Below are positions 1 through 9,356 of a DNA stretch of 64,000 nt, piece by piece. The notes beneath the pieces are model-generated. The model had not been told where the DNA came from. It made no database searches and saw only the letters and a program-made list of their open reading frames with translations. The stretch is from Erwinia psidii (GTDB taxonomy: Bacteria; Pseudomonadota; Gammaproteobacteria; Enterobacterales; Enterobacteriaceae). How positions within the stretch are numbered: position 1 is the first letter of the stretch; every line of letters begins with the position of its first letter. The stretch is taken from the NCBI RefSeq assembly GCF_003846135.1, contig NZ_RHHM01000007.1:186001-250000 (forward strand), written 5' to 3'. The translations under genes were made by a program, and so were the position numbers.

Positions 1-2
1 AA

Positions 3-113
3 AACCCGATAAAGGTTGAGTGTCGGCTGAGCCAACTGATCCAGCTACAGGAGGTGGCGGGAGCCCTGCTGGATCAGTGGCTGGTCCCTGGAGAGGTTTG
101 CCATTGCTACTGA
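3..113 (+). CDS. Possible C-terminal end of a gene cut by the window edge
   Basis: One frame is open from base 3 to a TGA at 111-113 and would encode 36 residues ending in ...LVPGEVCHCY. No start codon or family is recognisable, so this is only a possible truncated 3' end. The other two forward frames have early stops. Chance openness is quite possible at this length. Confidence 0.25.
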   Translation, partial: NPIKVECRLSQLIQLQEVAGALLDQWLVPGEVCHCY

Positions 114-325
114 CAAAATACCAGACGGTATAACCGCATCAGCAGACAGCACCGAATGATGGACAAAAACACGCGGGTTATTATTTCTGCATGTCCGTAT
201 CGCAGCACCATGGGATCCCCGCCAGGATTTGCTGACGCTTTCTACGTTTCCCGGCGGGATCTGTCAGGATGGCCGCCATTATCTGTTATGATGCCGACTC
301 TTTTACGTCAGTCATGGAGAGATTA
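114..325. other. Intergenic region
   Basis: No convincing gene is visible. It contains the upstream region of the nucleotidase gene, whose likely Shine-Dalgarno GGAGAG lies just before the ATG at 326. An upstream in-frame ATG at 269 exists, but the protein family begins at the later ATG. Confidence 0.4.
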
Positions 326-847
326 ATGAAAAGGATAGCCATCGACATGGATGAAGTTATTGCAGACTTTCATCCCAAAATGGTCAGAACGGTTAACCAG
401 CACTTCAACGCCACATTCAGCGATCAGGATCTGAACCTGTTCAGTCTGCGGCAAGAAAAACCGGAGATGACACAACGGATCATGACGCTGCTCCACGACC
501 CGGACTTTTTTGCCGATCTTGACGTTATTAGCGACAGCCAGGCAGTTATCACCGCCTTAAGCCAACGCTATGAGATATTTATTACCACGGCGGCAATGGA
601 GGTTCCCAGCGCCTTCAATGCTAAATTTCAGTGGTTAAAACAGCATTTCCCGGCGATCGAACCCGCCAACATCGTGTTTTGCGGTAATAAAAGCATTATC
701 AATGCTGACTATATGATCGATGATAACGCGATAAATTTTAAAGATTTTTGTGGCGAAGGTATTCTTTTTTCTGCCCCCCACAACCAGCAGGTAACCGGTT
801 ACCGGCGGGTGGAAAACTGGCAGGAGGTCGCCGGCCTGCTGCTCTGA
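326..847 (+). CDS. 5'(3')-deoxyribonucleotidase-like HAD phosphatase
   Basis: Encodes 173 residues of the NT5C/5'-nucleotidase group of HAD phosphatases, expected to remove the 5' phosphate from (deoxy)nucleoside monophosphates in the cytoplasm. The N-terminus MKRIAIDMDEVIADF carries the family DxDxV catalytic signature (Asp7 nucleophile, Asp9 acid/base). A late DD pair in YMIDDNAINF fits HAD motif IV. The start was set at 326 because a GGAGAG ribosome site precedes it and the catalytic strand begins immediately; the longer reading from 269 adds 19 unrelated residues. It stands alone, about 310 bases from the next gene on the same strand. The exact substrate is not determinable from sequence. 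Confidence 0.8.
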   Translation: MKRIAIDMDEVIADFHPKMVRTVNQHFNATFSDQDLNLFSLRQEKPEMTQRIMTLLHDPDFFADLDVISDSQAVITALSQRYEIFITTAAMEVPSAFNAKFQWLKQHFPAIEPANIVFCGNKSIINADYMIDDNAINFKDFCGEGILFSAPHNQQVTGYRRVENWQEVAGLLL

Positions 848-1160
848 GCAGGCTTCGTTGGCAAAACAACGTCGCGGCGTCCCTTCCCTCTCTCCGGCGG
901 CTGGCAGGACCGACATAAAGAATGCCGTCTTTTGCACCATCAGGCACGGTCGCAATCTGCATATCGCGGGCGTTTGCAGGAACCGACCTTCAGCGGTGTC
1001 GGGTCAAATACCGTCGCAGCTCCCGTGCTCTTTGCCAGTACGGCCAGCGAAAGAGACGCTGCTGATACCGTCCGGTAAAGCGGTTGGCGTATTCCCTCTT
1101 CCTTTTTATGTTATTTTAAGACACCTGTTTTCCTGAACAGCCGTCCGAAGAGGAGAGAAG
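848..1160. other. Intergenic region, no gene supported
   Basis: About 310 bases between the nucleotidase and the amidohydrolase. An open frame at 858-1136 has no recognisable protein features and a poor initiation context. It was rejected. The 3' end carries the ribosome site GAGGAGAG for the next gene. Confidence 0.4.
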
Positions 1161-2318
1161 ATGACTATTCCCGTTTCGCTGATTGAAGAAGCTATCGGCT
1201 GGCGCCGGGCGTTTCATGCGCAACCTGAACTGGGCTATCAGGAACATTCCACCTCATGCCGGGTGGCGGATCTGCTGCGGACATTCGGGCTACAGGTCCA
1301 CACCGGACTGGCGGGCACCGGCGTGGTGGGCACGCTGGTTAACGGTGCGGGACCGACCATCGGTTTTCGTGCCGATATGGACGCGTTACCGCTGACTGAG
1401 CTGGGTGATGCGCCGTGGCGTTCAACCCGGCCGGGGGTCATGCATGCCTGCGGTCACGACGGCCACACTGCGATGTTGCTGGCAGCAGCCTGCCATCTCA
1501 GCGCCACCCGTCATTTCAACGGCACCTTGCATTTTATTTTTCAGCCTGCGGAAGAAAACCTGGGCGGCGCACGCAAAATGGTGGCCGACGGCCTGTTCGA
1601 ACGTTTCCCAATGGATGCTATTTATGGCATGCACAACTGGCCAGGACTTCCGGTGGGCCATCTGGCAGTAAACAGCGGCGCGATGATGGCTTCGCTGGAT
1701 GCGTTCTCCATCACTTTACGCGGTAAAAGCTGTCACGCCGCGATGCCAGAAAACGGAGCCGACCCGATTGTGGCGGCCGCACAGCTGATCCTTGCGCTGC
1801 AAACCATCCCGGCGCGACGCCTGTCGCCGCTTGCCTCGGCGGTGGTCAGCATTACGCAAATCAACGGCGGTGAGGCCATCAACGTGATCCCGGAAAAGGT
1901 GGTATTGCACGGCACGCTGCGCTGCCTGCAGAGCGATGTACGGGTGAAAGTCCGTAAGATGATCGACGCGTTTGTCACCACGCTGACCGCACCGTTGGGC
2001 GTAACCGGCAGCATCACTTATCTGACTGATTATCCGGTCACCTGCAATCACGCCGCAGAGGCGGAGAACGTTCGGGAGTGTGCCCTCGCGCTGTTGCCCG
2101 CCGAACAGGTACACCGGGAAGTCAAACCTTCAATGGCCTCAGAAGATTTTGCCTGTATGCTGGAGGCCTGTCCCGGCGCCTATTTCTGGATTGGTGCCGA
2201 TGGCACTACCCCTTCCAACCCGTTGCATAACGCGCATTATGATTTCAATGATGAAATCATCGCGAACGGTGTGGCCTTCTGGGTATCGCTGGCAGAACGC
2301 CTGCTCGCTGTCAAATAA
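1161..2318 (+). CDS. M20D-family amidohydrolase (N-acyl amino acid / hippurate hydrolase type)
   Basis: A 385-residue cytoplasmic metallohydrolase of the M20D (ACY1/HipO/IAA-amidohydrolase) family, which cleaves N-acyl or N-aroyl amino acid conjugates. Family motifs are plain: RRAFHAQPELGYQE near the N-terminus, GFRADMDALPL, the metal site MHACGHDGHTAM, QPAEE with the catalytic glutamate, and a C-terminal MASEDFA metal ligand block. Length matches the family (about 380-400). A strong GAGGAGAG precedes the ATG. The next gene, a flavin-reductase-like protein, follows 73 bases downstream on the same strand and may be co-transcribed. The natural substrate is unknown; in plant-associated bacteria such enzymes often act on auxin or hippurate conjugates. 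Confidence 0.85.
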   Translation: MTIPVSLIEEAIGWRRAFHAQPELGYQEHSTSCRVADLLRTFGLQVHTGLAGTGVVGTLVNGAGPTIGFRADMDALPLTELGDAPWRSTRPGVMHACGHDGHTAMLLAAACHLSATRHFNGTLHFIFQPAEENLGGARKMVADGLFERFPMDAIYGMHNWPGLPVGHLAVNSGAMMASLDAFSITLRGKSCHAAMPENGADPIVAAAQLILALQTIPARRLSPLASAVVSITQINGGEAINVIPEKVVLHGTLRCLQSDVRVKVRKMIDAFVTTLTAPLGVTGSITYLTDYPVTCNHAAEAENVRECALALLPAEQVHREVKPSMASEDFACMLEACPGAYFWIGADGTTPSNPLHNAHYDFNDEIIANGVAFWVSLAERLLAVK

Positions 2319-2391
2319 CGCCCACGCCGTATCAATCGTTGCCACAGCACGGAATAACACCTCAGCAGGATAATGACGTGAGGATAAATCA

Positions 2392-2967
2392 ATGAACACC
2401 ATTGCCCCGGTTGAACTGGCAAAAGCGTACCGTCTGATTAATCACGGACCGACCATTTTACTCTCAGCGCGTGATAATGGTTGCGACGACGTAATGGCAG
2501 CAGCCTGGGCATGCGGGCTGGATTTCTCTCCGCCCAAACTCACCGTGGTTATCGATAAAATGGCGAAAACCCGTCAGCTGATTGAAGCCAACGGAAGCTT
2601 TGTTATTCAGGTGCCCTGCGTGGCACAGATTGAGCTGACCCACGCGGTTGGCACCCGAAGTCTGTTCAACGAGCCAGACAAACTGGCTGCCTGCGGCGTG
2701 GAACTGTTCAGTTTTGATGGCTTTGATCTGCCCTTTGTCAGTGGCTGTACAGCATGGCTGGCCTGCCGCACGCTGGCGGAGCCTGATAACCAGCAGAGAC
2801 ACGACCTCTTTATTGGTGAAGTGGTGAGCGCCTGGGCTGACACCCGGGTTTTCAGCGACGGGCACTGGCATTTTGAACAGGCAGATCCGTCGCTACGAAG
2901 CCTGCACTATGTGGCTGGAGGACAATTTTATGCCACCGGTGAATCACTGAACGTGCTGACGCCATAG
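2392..2967 (+). CDS. Flavin reductase-like (FMN-binding split barrel) protein
   Basis: Encodes 191 residues of the flavin reductase-like / DIM6-NTAB group, which bind FMN in a split barrel and often supply reduced flavin or act as flavoprotein oxidoreductases. Family-like stretches are NHGPTILLSARDNG near the start, MAAAWACGLDFSPPKLTVVID, and TRQLIEANGSFVIQVP. A GAGGA ribosome site precedes the ATG. It follows the M20 amidohydrolase closely on the same strand, so a shared catabolic role is possible but unproven. The sequence does not allow a more specific assignment. Confidence 0.75.
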   Translation: MNTIAPVELAKAYRLINHGPTILLSARDNGCDDVMAAAWACGLDFSPPKLTVVIDKMAKTRQLIEANGSFVIQVPCVAQIELTHAVGTRSLFNEPDKLAACGVELFSFDGFDLPFVSGCTAWLACRTLAEPDNQQRHDLFIGEVVSAWADTRVFSDGHWHFEQADPSLRSLHYVAGGQFYATGESLNVLTP

Positions 2968-2998
2968 CGATACCCCTCCACAGCGAGGTATCAGGCGC

Positions 2999-3967
2999 TC
3001 AGTATCCCTGCTGTTCCAACAGGTCCACCCCCTCTGCCACGCTTGCTGCCCGACCGGTTGCCACACAGCAGCAGGCAATTTGCAGGCGCAGCGACTGAGG
3101 CACGGCCACTTCGCGCCGCATGCAGCGGACAATCCACGCCGCGGTAGTCTGTGCATCTTTCCCTTCCGGTAGCCCGCCCGGCGGAAAAGCGCACTCCGGC
3201 TGGCGAGGCAGCAGCTGCTGGGGTTGCGCACCGGCGATCAGGCTGACTGAAGGGCAACGCTGCGGACTGGCATAGACCTCACCTTCCGTGCCATTGAGCA
3301 GAAGCGCACGGCCCGCAATGGTCTGGAAAAATTTCCCTACGCGGGGAATGTACTCCGGGTGCGATACGCTGGAGAGACGAAGCGCGGCATCTTCCGCAAA
3401 GGGCGTGAGCAGTTTCGCCAGCGTGTGAGCACTGTTGCGCACCCCCATCCGCCAGCGCAGCGCCAGCTGTTTCTCCAGCGGCGGACAGAGAGAACCAATC
3501 GGGATAAACACCGGTTCGCCGAGATCGAGCCGGGCCTGTGCCTGATGTGTATCGGTGGCCTGAATACCCAACGCGGCAAAAATCGCTTCGCTGGTTACCC
3601 GCGTTGGATCGTCACTGACACCATGTACCACTACCGGGAAACCCAGTGCAGACAGCAACAGCGCCAGCAACGGCGTCAGGTTACCCTGTTTACGTGCCCC
3701 ATTGTAGCTGGGGATCACCACCGGCATCGGCAAACCGGCTGGCGGTATGAGCTTCAACACCCGCTCCTGCATTGCCCGGTAGAATCCGGGCATCTCCTCT
3801 TCACCCTCGCCTTTAATGCGCAGGGCAATCAGGATACTGCCCAGCTCCAGCTCCGGGACATCGCCGTCCAACAGGCGCGCATAGAGCCGGTATGCGGTAT
3901 CGAAATCAAGATCGCGGGCGTGATTTTTTCCGCGCCCGACTTCTTTAATGATTTTTTTGTATTCCAT
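2999..3967 (-). CDS. ybiB: YbiB, anthranilate phosphoribosyltransferase-fold DNA-binding protein
   Basis: A 322-residue homologue of E. coli YbiB (320 residues), a TrpD2-type protein with the anthranilate phosphoribosyltransferase fold that is reported to bind nucleic acid rather than catalyse the trp reaction. It starts MEYKKIIKEVGRGKNHARDL, has the helical N-terminal domain (roughly residues 1-70) and then the core with VVIPSYNGARKQGNLTPL, which replaces the glycine-rich PRPP loop of TrpD. It lies 32 bases downstream of dinG on the same strand, the E. coli arrangement, so it is probably co-transcribed from the LexA-controlled dinG promoter. Confidence 0.9.
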   Translation of the reverse strand: MEYKKIIKEVGRGKNHARDLDFDTAYRLYARLLDGDVPELELGSILIALRIKGEGEEEMPGFYRAMQERVLKLIPPAGLPMPVVIPSYNGARKQGNLTPLLALLLSALGFPVVVHGVSDDPTRVTSEAIFAALGIQATDTHQAQARLDLGEPVFIPIGSLCPPLEKQLALRWRMGVRNSAHTLAKLLTPFAEDAALRLSSVSHPEYIPRVGKFFQTIAGRALLLNGTEGEVYASPQRCPSVSLIAGAQPQQLLPRQPECAFPPGGLPEGKDAQTTAAWIVRCMRREVAVPQSLRLQIACCCVATGRAASVAEGVDLLEQQGY

Positions 3968-3999
3968 CGCCTTGCTCAGTCAGAAAATGAGTGACGGGT

Positions 4000-6162
4000 T
4001 CAGCGCCGTCGTCGGGGGGATGCTTTTTTCCCTGAGCCAGCAACGCTGGCCGTGGGCAGTTCACCCTCTGGCAGCGGCGGTTGCTCAATCGGGAACACCG
4101 GCAGTGCCTCAAGCAGCCGTGCACCGTAGCTTTTACTCAGTAAGCGCCGGTCATAAATCACAATTTCGCCAAAACATTCGTGGCTACGGATCAGCCTGCC
4201 GACCTGCTGAATCAGATTGAAAGAAGCGCTCGGCAAACTTTGTACCTCAAACGGATAACGCTTAAGGCTTTTCAGCCACTCACCTTCGGTCAGAATAACC
4301 GGGCTGTCCACCGGGGGAAACGCTATTTTATGAATATGCACCTGCGACAGCAGCTCCCCTTTCAAATCCAGCCCTTCAGCAAAAGATTGCAGGCCAACCA
4401 GAACGCTGGTTTTCCCCTGCTCAACCTTTTTGCGGTGCAGGGCAATCAGCGCCGGACGGGGTTTATCCCCCTGCACCAGCATGATCAGCCGCTGATCGGG
4501 CAGATAAGCAATAAACTGCTGCATCGCCCGCCCGCTGGCAAACAGCACCAGAATACCCTTGTGCATGTTGGCTTTCATCTGCTGACGAAAAAAATTCGCC
4601 ATTTCAGCAAGATGTGAACTTTCACTGGCCAGCGATGGCTCATGACGCATCTGTGGAATAATCAGTTTGCCCTGTGCCAGGTGGTTAAACGGCGAATCCA
4701 GGGCCACGAAGCGGTCTCCCTCTTTTTCGCTTAACCCGGACATCTCCTGTAAACGTTGAAAACTTCTGAGAGAGCGCAGGGTGGCTGAGGTTAATACCAC
4801 ATGCGGGATTTTGCGCCACAGCAGCTTTTCCAGCTGTTCGCTGACGCGAATGCCGGCACAGTGAAACATCAGATGCGCCGTTCCCTCACGACTATTCCGT
4901 GTGACCCACTTGGAGACTGGCGCACCGGAGGCCTGCTCCATCTCCGCCAGCCGCCAAAGCCTGCTGCTGGCCTCAAACCAGCCCAAAGCACGGTTCATCT
5001 GCAACAGGGTGCGGTGCAAACGTACCACGTCGAACTGCCCGGTTTTGTCGCTCAGATCGTTGACCAGTGCTTCCGCCAGACCGCGCAGGGCATCACAGAG
5101 TCTGAACAATCTGGCACAGAGTAATTGAACCTCTTCCGGCAAACGCCCCATTTCAAAACGGTATTCCCCTTCCTCGTTGCCAGACGGCAGCCACTGCGTG
5201 AGGATCTGCGACAGCTGCCGGAGTTGCTCCCGCACGTCCTCGCAGTGCGCTGTCAGCCGCGCTGACTGAGCCAACGGCGGCGGCCTTTTGGGCCGGAACT
5301 GGGCCATACACTGTTCAACCAGACGACAGAACAGATCCAGCTGCACACCGCACCAGTCGGGGGTGATATCACCGTTCATCTCCAGCGCATCCCGCGCCAC
5401 GTCGGGCAGATGGTGCCCTTCATCCACCACCAGCAACAGGTTTTTCGGCGGCGGTAGCACCGATTCCGTTTCCAGCGCCGCCATCACCAGCGCGTGGTTC
5501 GCTACCACCACGTCTGCGTGCTCGATTTCACGCCGCGCCACAAAAAATGGGCATTCCCGGAACCAGTGACAATTGCTGCCCAGACAGTTCGCCTTATCGG
5601 TGCTGAGACGCTGCCAGAGCGAGTCCTCTATCGACTCTTCACAATGATCGCGCAGGCCGTCCCACTGGTAGCGTTTCAGATCGCTCTCCAGCCGGGTACA
5701 GCGCTCCCGTTCATCCTTGCTGGCCGTCATCGCATCGTCATAAAACAGCAGTAAATCTCCCTGCTTTTCCTCATCGGTTGCCAGCGCCGAGAGGTTGCGT
5801 GGACAAACATAGCGCCCACGACCAAAGGCAGCGGTAAAGCGCAGATCGGGAATAATTTTCTTCAGCAGCGGCAGGTCTTTACTGTAAATCTGGTCCTGTA
5901 ACGCCACATTGGCAGTGCTGACCACCAGTGGCTTCTCCTGTGCACGGCTGATCGCAATGCCGGGGATCAGATAAGAGAGGGTTTTGCCCACGCCGGTCGG
6001 TGCTTCAATCGCCAGATGCCGGCCATCGTCCCCTGCCAGCGTCTTCGCCACTTCGGCGATCATCTGCCGCTGTGGCGCACGGGGAATAAAATCCGGGATC
6101 TGCTGTTGGAGGGCTTTGTACCAGCCTGTTATTTGCGCTCTCAACGCGGTATTCAGCGCCAT
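4000..6162 (-). CDS. dinG: DinG, ATP-dependent DNA helicase (Fe-S, XPD-like)
   Basis: A 720-residue superfamily 2 helicase, 5'-3', which resolves R-loops and other structures blocking forks. Walker A GVGKT is at 57-61. The four Fe-S cysteines are C120, C193, C198 and C204, matching the E. coli spacing, and the DEAH-type box reads DEGH at 247-250. The C-terminal helicase motif VQSLPSASFNLIQQVGR and the basic SPRRRR tail are also present. The start MALNTALRAQI matches the E. coli N-terminus, so the three codons upstream were excluded. A LexA box lies about 25 bases upstream. It is followed closely by ybiB. Confidence 0.97.
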   Translation of the reverse strand: MALNTALRAQITGWYKALQQQIPDFIPRAPQRQMIAEVAKTLAGDDGRHLAIEAPTGVGKTLSYLIPGIAISRAQEKPLVVSTANVALQDQIYSKDLPLLKKIIPDLRFTAAFGRGRYVCPRNLSALATDEEKQGDLLLFYDDAMTASKDERERCTRLESDLKRYQWDGLRDHCEESIEDSLWQRLSTDKANCLGSNCHWFRECPFFVARREIEHADVVVANHALVMAALETESVLPPPKNLLLVVDEGHHLPDVARDALEMNGDITPDWCGVQLDLFCRLVEQCMAQFRPKRPPPLAQSARLTAHCEDVREQLRQLSQILTQWLPSGNEEGEYRFEMGRLPEEVQLLCARLFRLCDALRGLAEALVNDLSDKTGQFDVVRLHRTLLQMNRALGWFEASSRLWRLAEMEQASGAPVSKWVTRNSREGTAHLMFHCAGIRVSEQLEKLLWRKIPHVVLTSATLRSLRSFQRLQEMSGLSEKEGDRFVALDSPFNHLAQGKLIIPQMRHEPSLASESSHLAEMANFFRQQMKANMHKGILVLFASGRAMQQFIAYLPDQRLIMLVQGDKPRPALIALHRKKVEQGKTSVLVGLQSFAEGLDLKGELLSQVHIHKIAFPPVDSPVILTEGEWLKSLKRYPFEVQSLPSASFNLIQQVGRLIRSHECFGEIVIYDRRLLSKSYGARLLEALPVFPIEQPPLPEGELPTASVAGSGKKASPRRRR

Positions 6163-6185
6163 AAAAACCACTTTTGATTAAAACG

Positions 6186-6205
6186 GCCTGTATTTTTACA
6201 CAGTA
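6186..6205 (-). promoter_or_regulatory. LexA (SOS) box upstream of dinG
   Basis: The sequence reads CTGT-N8-ACAG at 6188-6203, exactly the SOS-box core, with an AT-rich centre and a flanking TA on one side. It lies about 25 bases before the dinG start codon. This agrees with dinG being a damage-inducible LexA target in E. coli. Confidence 0.88.
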
Positions 6206-6898
6206 TTCTGTCTGCGTCAGCCTGTTCCGCTTAATCTTACGGCACGGCGCGCAATTTGATCCGGTTGCACAAAGCAACGATCGGCGTTTACCGGTAGCGA
6301 CCAAAACGAAAAATCAGTGAAAACAGTGTCCATATTGATGCCCTTCCCGACCGCAAGGATGAGATGTTCAGCAAAAAATGGCGCCTGGGACACGGCTGGC
6401 GGGTGATTAGTGGCTGTCAGGCACATGATTCTTACCGGCCGGGCAGGCACAGGGCTACGTCAGTGAGAGGTCATATTGAGCGCCGGGCAGGGTTCTCATC
6501 TGCTTGCGGCAAAAATTGCTGGTATCCGTGGCGCCCCCCCTGATGGTTTAACCTGCGTTAGCGAATGGGCCATCCGGTCTGTTTCTCTGATGCGCTCAAC
6601 GGTGTCCGGTCTGGACGCCGGGATCGGGCGATACTCCCCCCGGTTCAGGGACTGCAAATCGTACAGGGTTGCCGTGACCTGCATCTGGTCGGGGCTGATT
6701 CAGTTGACGTTAACTCCGTCATACGATTTCAGCGGCACCCCCACGCAACTGTGCCTGCTGAAATGCACGACGTGAACGACAATTGACGCCATGGGGCGAC
6801 AGCCAGATGAAAACCGCAATCAACCGTGTAGCGATTCAGTGTGGCACGACATGACGCATGCCGATCCGGCGGTTATTCTGTACCGCCAGCGGCCCCGA
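6206..6898. other. Degenerate intergenic stretch
   Basis: About 690 bases with no supported gene. On the minus strand one frame around 6496-6770 is open apart from a single stop and reads like protein (...SPDQMQVTATLYDLQSLNRG...), so it may be the remnant of a lost gene. I could not assign it to a family. Forward-strand frames here look like shadows. Confidence 0.35.
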
Positions 6899-7474
6899 TC
6901 AAAACGAGTAGCCCATGCCGATATTGAAGCCGCTCATAGTGTATTGTTTGCCGTGAATGCTGCCACGTGTTCCTTCATAGCCCAGATCCAGCACCAGATA
7001 ATCGAGCGGATTAATTTGCAGGCCACCGCCCCAGGCAAACCGGGTTTTGTGCTTCATCATGGAGAGAGTATCGTCACCGGCATAGGGACGCCTGAGCGAT
7101 TCATCACGCAATGGAGCGTAGCTGACCTGGGCATTATTTACCCCAACCAGCCCGTAAATACTGACATGGCGGTTTATCCGATAAGCGGGGCCGGCCAGTA
7201 TGCTGGTGGTTTTCACCCGGAGATTGTTTTTCACCGTATTGCCCGTGCTGCTGAGGGCCTGGTAAGGGTCGCTACCGGAGATAAAACTGAATGAGCCAAT
7301 CAGGCCATATCTGGCATTGAATTCGTAGCGGTATTTCAGATTAATACCCGCGAAGTGGTTGAAATGCTTTACTTCCTGATAAGCGTAACCAGCTGAAAGA
7401 GAATGCGTTTCTGCCTGAGCAGCCCCCACCAGCAGAGTGGCAGAAAGTACGGCTCCTGAAAGCGTCTTCAACAT
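6899..7474 (-). CDS. Ail/Lom/OmpX-type outer membrane beta-barrel protein
   Basis: Encodes 191 residues. A signal peptide, MLKTLSGAVLSATLLVGAAQA, is followed by an eight-stranded-barrel pattern: alternating aromatic/hydrophobic strands such as HSLSAGYAYQEV, LKYRYEFNARYGLIGSF, SILAGPAYRI and a final strand ending in GMGYSF with the terminal Phe needed for BAM recognition. Members of this family serve in adhesion, serum resistance or stress-related membrane functions. The start was placed at the ATG 7474 with AGGA eight bases upstream; a TTG two codons earlier is less likely. It appears to be a single-gene unit. Confidence 0.82.
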   Translation of the reverse strand: MLKTLSGAVLSATLLVGAAQAETHSLSAGYAYQEVKHFNHFAGINLKYRYEFNARYGLIGSFSFISGSDPYQALSSTGNTVKNNLRVKTTSILAGPAYRINRHVSIYGLVGVNNAQVSYAPLRDESLRRPYAGDDTLSMMKHKTRFAWGGGLQINPLDYLVLDLGYEGTRGSIHGKQYTMSGFNIGMGYSF

Positions 7475-7897
7475 GTGCAATATCCTTATTCTTTAATCCA
7501 TTCATCCGGGCTGCATCCCCTTACCTGAGGCAATACAGCACTGTGCTGCCAGCAAGGTTAAATAACTGTCCCGAATAGCGCTACACCTGAACAAACTGAT
7601 TATAAATCAACCAATTTAATCAACTGAATGTCATGCCCTGGTATGCCTGCACTCCATGGCGGTCATGAGCAACGCCTTATGTGGCAAGGCCAGATACAAA
7701 GTGAAGCACGATCAGGAACGCTTATTTAATAAACGGTCATCGCTGACCGCGGTGCGGGAACTCTAGGGAATATATTCGATTCACGCAATGGTTTTTGCAC
7801 ATTTTTCAGACAACAGCCCACTAACCCAGTCCCGCGATACTGCTTTGGATGAAGGCGTGAACAGGCGGTTTACAATGCACACAGGGCTTAAGCCCTG
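7475..7897. other. Intergenic region
   Basis: About 420 bases between two minus-strand genes. It holds the upstream region of the Ail-like gene, AT-rich around 7560-7630. I see no gene, tRNA or repeat here. Confidence 0.4.
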
Positions 7898-8425
7898 TTA
7901 CACCGGGGCTAATTGCTTGAACATTACCGTGGTGGCATCGAGTGCGCCTTCAGTGGAAAGCGCATAGGCGGGGATGCTGCCACTCATCTGCCAGCCCTCA
8001 GTCAGGTAAAGCTGTTCTGCCACATCACCACTACGCGTATCAAGCACCAGCAACGTTACGCCCGCCGCTTTCGCCAGATCTTCAGCCCGCTTCAACAGCT
8101 CTCTGGCGATCCCCTGCCGCCGTGCATCAGGATGCACCAGCAGTTTACAAATTTCAGCACGGTGCTGGCCATTGGGCGTCATCACCCGCGCCACAATAAC
8201 CGTGCCCACTACCGTGCCGTTCTGGCGGGCAACCAGCAGCTGTTTTTCTCCACTGACAAGACTGTCAATCGCACCCAGCCAGAACTGGCGCATAGGTTGC
8301 GGATCCATGCTGATAAATCCCACGCTGGCCCCTTCCTCAACACAGCCGCCGAGCACATGGAGCAATGACGGAAGTTCGTTTTGAGCCTGGTCAGTATCCA
8401 AACGTTGATAAGAAAGATCACGCAT
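7898..8425 (-). CDS. GNAT-family N-acetyltransferase
   Basis: A 175-residue GNAT acetyltransferase. The acetyl-CoA loop motif A is seen in ICKLLVHPDARRQGIARELLKRAE (R/Q-x-x-G-x-G/A type), preceded by the beta-strand pair LLVARQNGTVVGTVIVARV. A GAGG ribosome site lies before the ATG. It is transcribed divergently from the MlrA-type regulator operon, separated by about 190 bases. The substrate is not predictable. Confidence 0.8.
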   Translation of the reverse strand: MRDLSYQRLDTDQAQNELPSLLHVLGGCVEEGASVGFISMDPQPMRQFWLGAIDSLVSGEKQLLVARQNGTVVGTVIVARVMTPNGQHRAEICKLLVHPDARRQGIARELLKRAEDLAKAAGVTLLVLDTRSGDVAEQLYLTEGWQMSGSIPAYALSTEGALDATTVMFKQLAPV

Positions 8426-8535
8426 TATTGAGCCTCATAGCAGATGGTATCCTGTGTTAAGAAAACGAGGGGTTGACGGCTCGGAGTGAAAGCACAGCAT
8501 GCCAGTTATATCCTGAAATTCTGCTGCTGATAACC

Positions 8536-8582
8536 TGTACACAAAAATAATAGTTGTACACTTTCATCGAGTCGGCTACGGT
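8536..8582 (+). promoter_or_regulatory. Paired TGTACA sites and promoter ahead of the MerR-type gene
   Basis: Two TGTACA hexamers (8536-8541 and 8555-8560) are separated by 13 bases. The second overlaps a -35-like TTGTAC (8554-8559), followed after 17 bases by TACGGT (8577-8582) as a weak -10. MlrA of E. coli is reported to recognise paired TGTACA half-sites at csgD, and light-responsive MerR relatives use similar half-sites. These are therefore a plausible autoregulatory operator. The function is inferred. Confidence 0.5.
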
Positions 8583-8613
8583 TAAAACAGTAATCTGAGT
8601 TCAGAGGATTTTC

Positions 8614-9348
8614 ATGACACTTTACAGTATTGGCGATGTTGCCGAACGCTGTGGCATCAACCCGGTTACTCTTCGCGCCTGGCAGCGCCGCTACGGCTTG
8701 CTAAAACCTCAGCGCACTGAGGGTGGACACCGGCAATTTGACGATGAGGATATTCAGCGCATTGAAGACATTAAGCGCTGGATCGAAAGCGGTGTCCCCG
8801 TTGGAAAAGTAAAAGCCCTTATCGAGGGAGAAAGCATTAGCAGAAGTGATGAATGGGTAAAAATCCAGGATGACATGATCACCGTTTTACGTCATGTCAA
8901 ACCGGCCAAACTGAGAGCCAAAATTGCGTCACTGGGCCGTGAAACACCGGCAGATTTGCTTATTGACCGTGTTTTTATTCCTGTAAGACAGCGCCTTGGG
9001 CTGGATCAAAAGACTGCCCGTATGATGTGCAGTTTGTTTGATGGTGCTTTAATTGATTATGTCGCCTTTTGTTTAACCGGCAGCAGGAAAAAGTCCGGTC
9101 AGGATGCACTGATTATTGGCTGGGGTACAGAAGACAGGACGCGGATCTGGCTTGAAGCATGGCGTCTCTCCCAACAGGGGTGGCGAATGGACGTTCTGGC
9201 TGAACCACTGGAACTTCCCCGACCTGAACTGTTTCCGGGCCAGCATGTTTTCATTTTTACAGGAAAACCGCCGACGCGACGTCAGGAGGAACAGCTCAGC
9301 CAGTGGCAGGAACAAGGGCTACAGGTGGTATTTCAGGGTACTCCCTGA
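8614..9348 (+). CDS. mlrA: MlrA-type MerR-family transcriptional regulator
   Basis: Encodes 244 residues (E. coli MlrA is 243). The N-terminal MerR winged helix, [20 protein letters not shown], with [15 protein letters not shown] as the wing, is nearly identical to MlrA. The C-terminal domain shares MlrA blocks such as [33 protein letters not shown] and [11 protein letters not shown]. No ExxH...DxHxxG cobalamin motif is visible, so it is unlikely to be a B12 photoreceptor like LitR/CarH. In E. coli MlrA activates csgD. Here it is the first gene of an operon for fatty-acid-like modification (next gene after 8 bases), so local control of that operon is likely. It could be a paralogue rather than the csgD regulator. 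Confidence 0.8.
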   Translation: MTLYSIGDVAERCGINPVTLRAWQRRYGLLKPQRTEGGHRQFDDEDIQRIEDIKRWIESGVPVGKVKALIEGESISRSDEWVKIQDDMITVLRHVKPAKLRAKIASLGRETPADLLIDRVFIPVRQRLGLDQKTARMMCSLFDGALIDYVAFCLTGSRKKSGQDALIIGWGTEDRTRIWLEAWRLSQQGWRMDVLAEPLELPRPELFPGQHVFIFTGKPPTRRQEEQLSQWQEQGLQVVFQGTP

Positions 9349-9356
9349 GGAGAAAT

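Noticed and set aside
858-1136. 92-codon forward open frame after the nucleotidase
   Set aside because: Composition is not protein-like, no ribosome site, no family; the GC-rich strand gives open frames by chance.
3359-3994. Long frame opposite ybiB
   Set aside because: Antisense shadow of ybiB; the minus-strand reading is a clear family match.
6496-6684. 62-codon minus-strand frame (MQVTATLYDLQ...)
   Set aside because: Looks somewhat protein-like and extends upstream past one stop, but no family or start could be supported; described only as a degenerate stretch.
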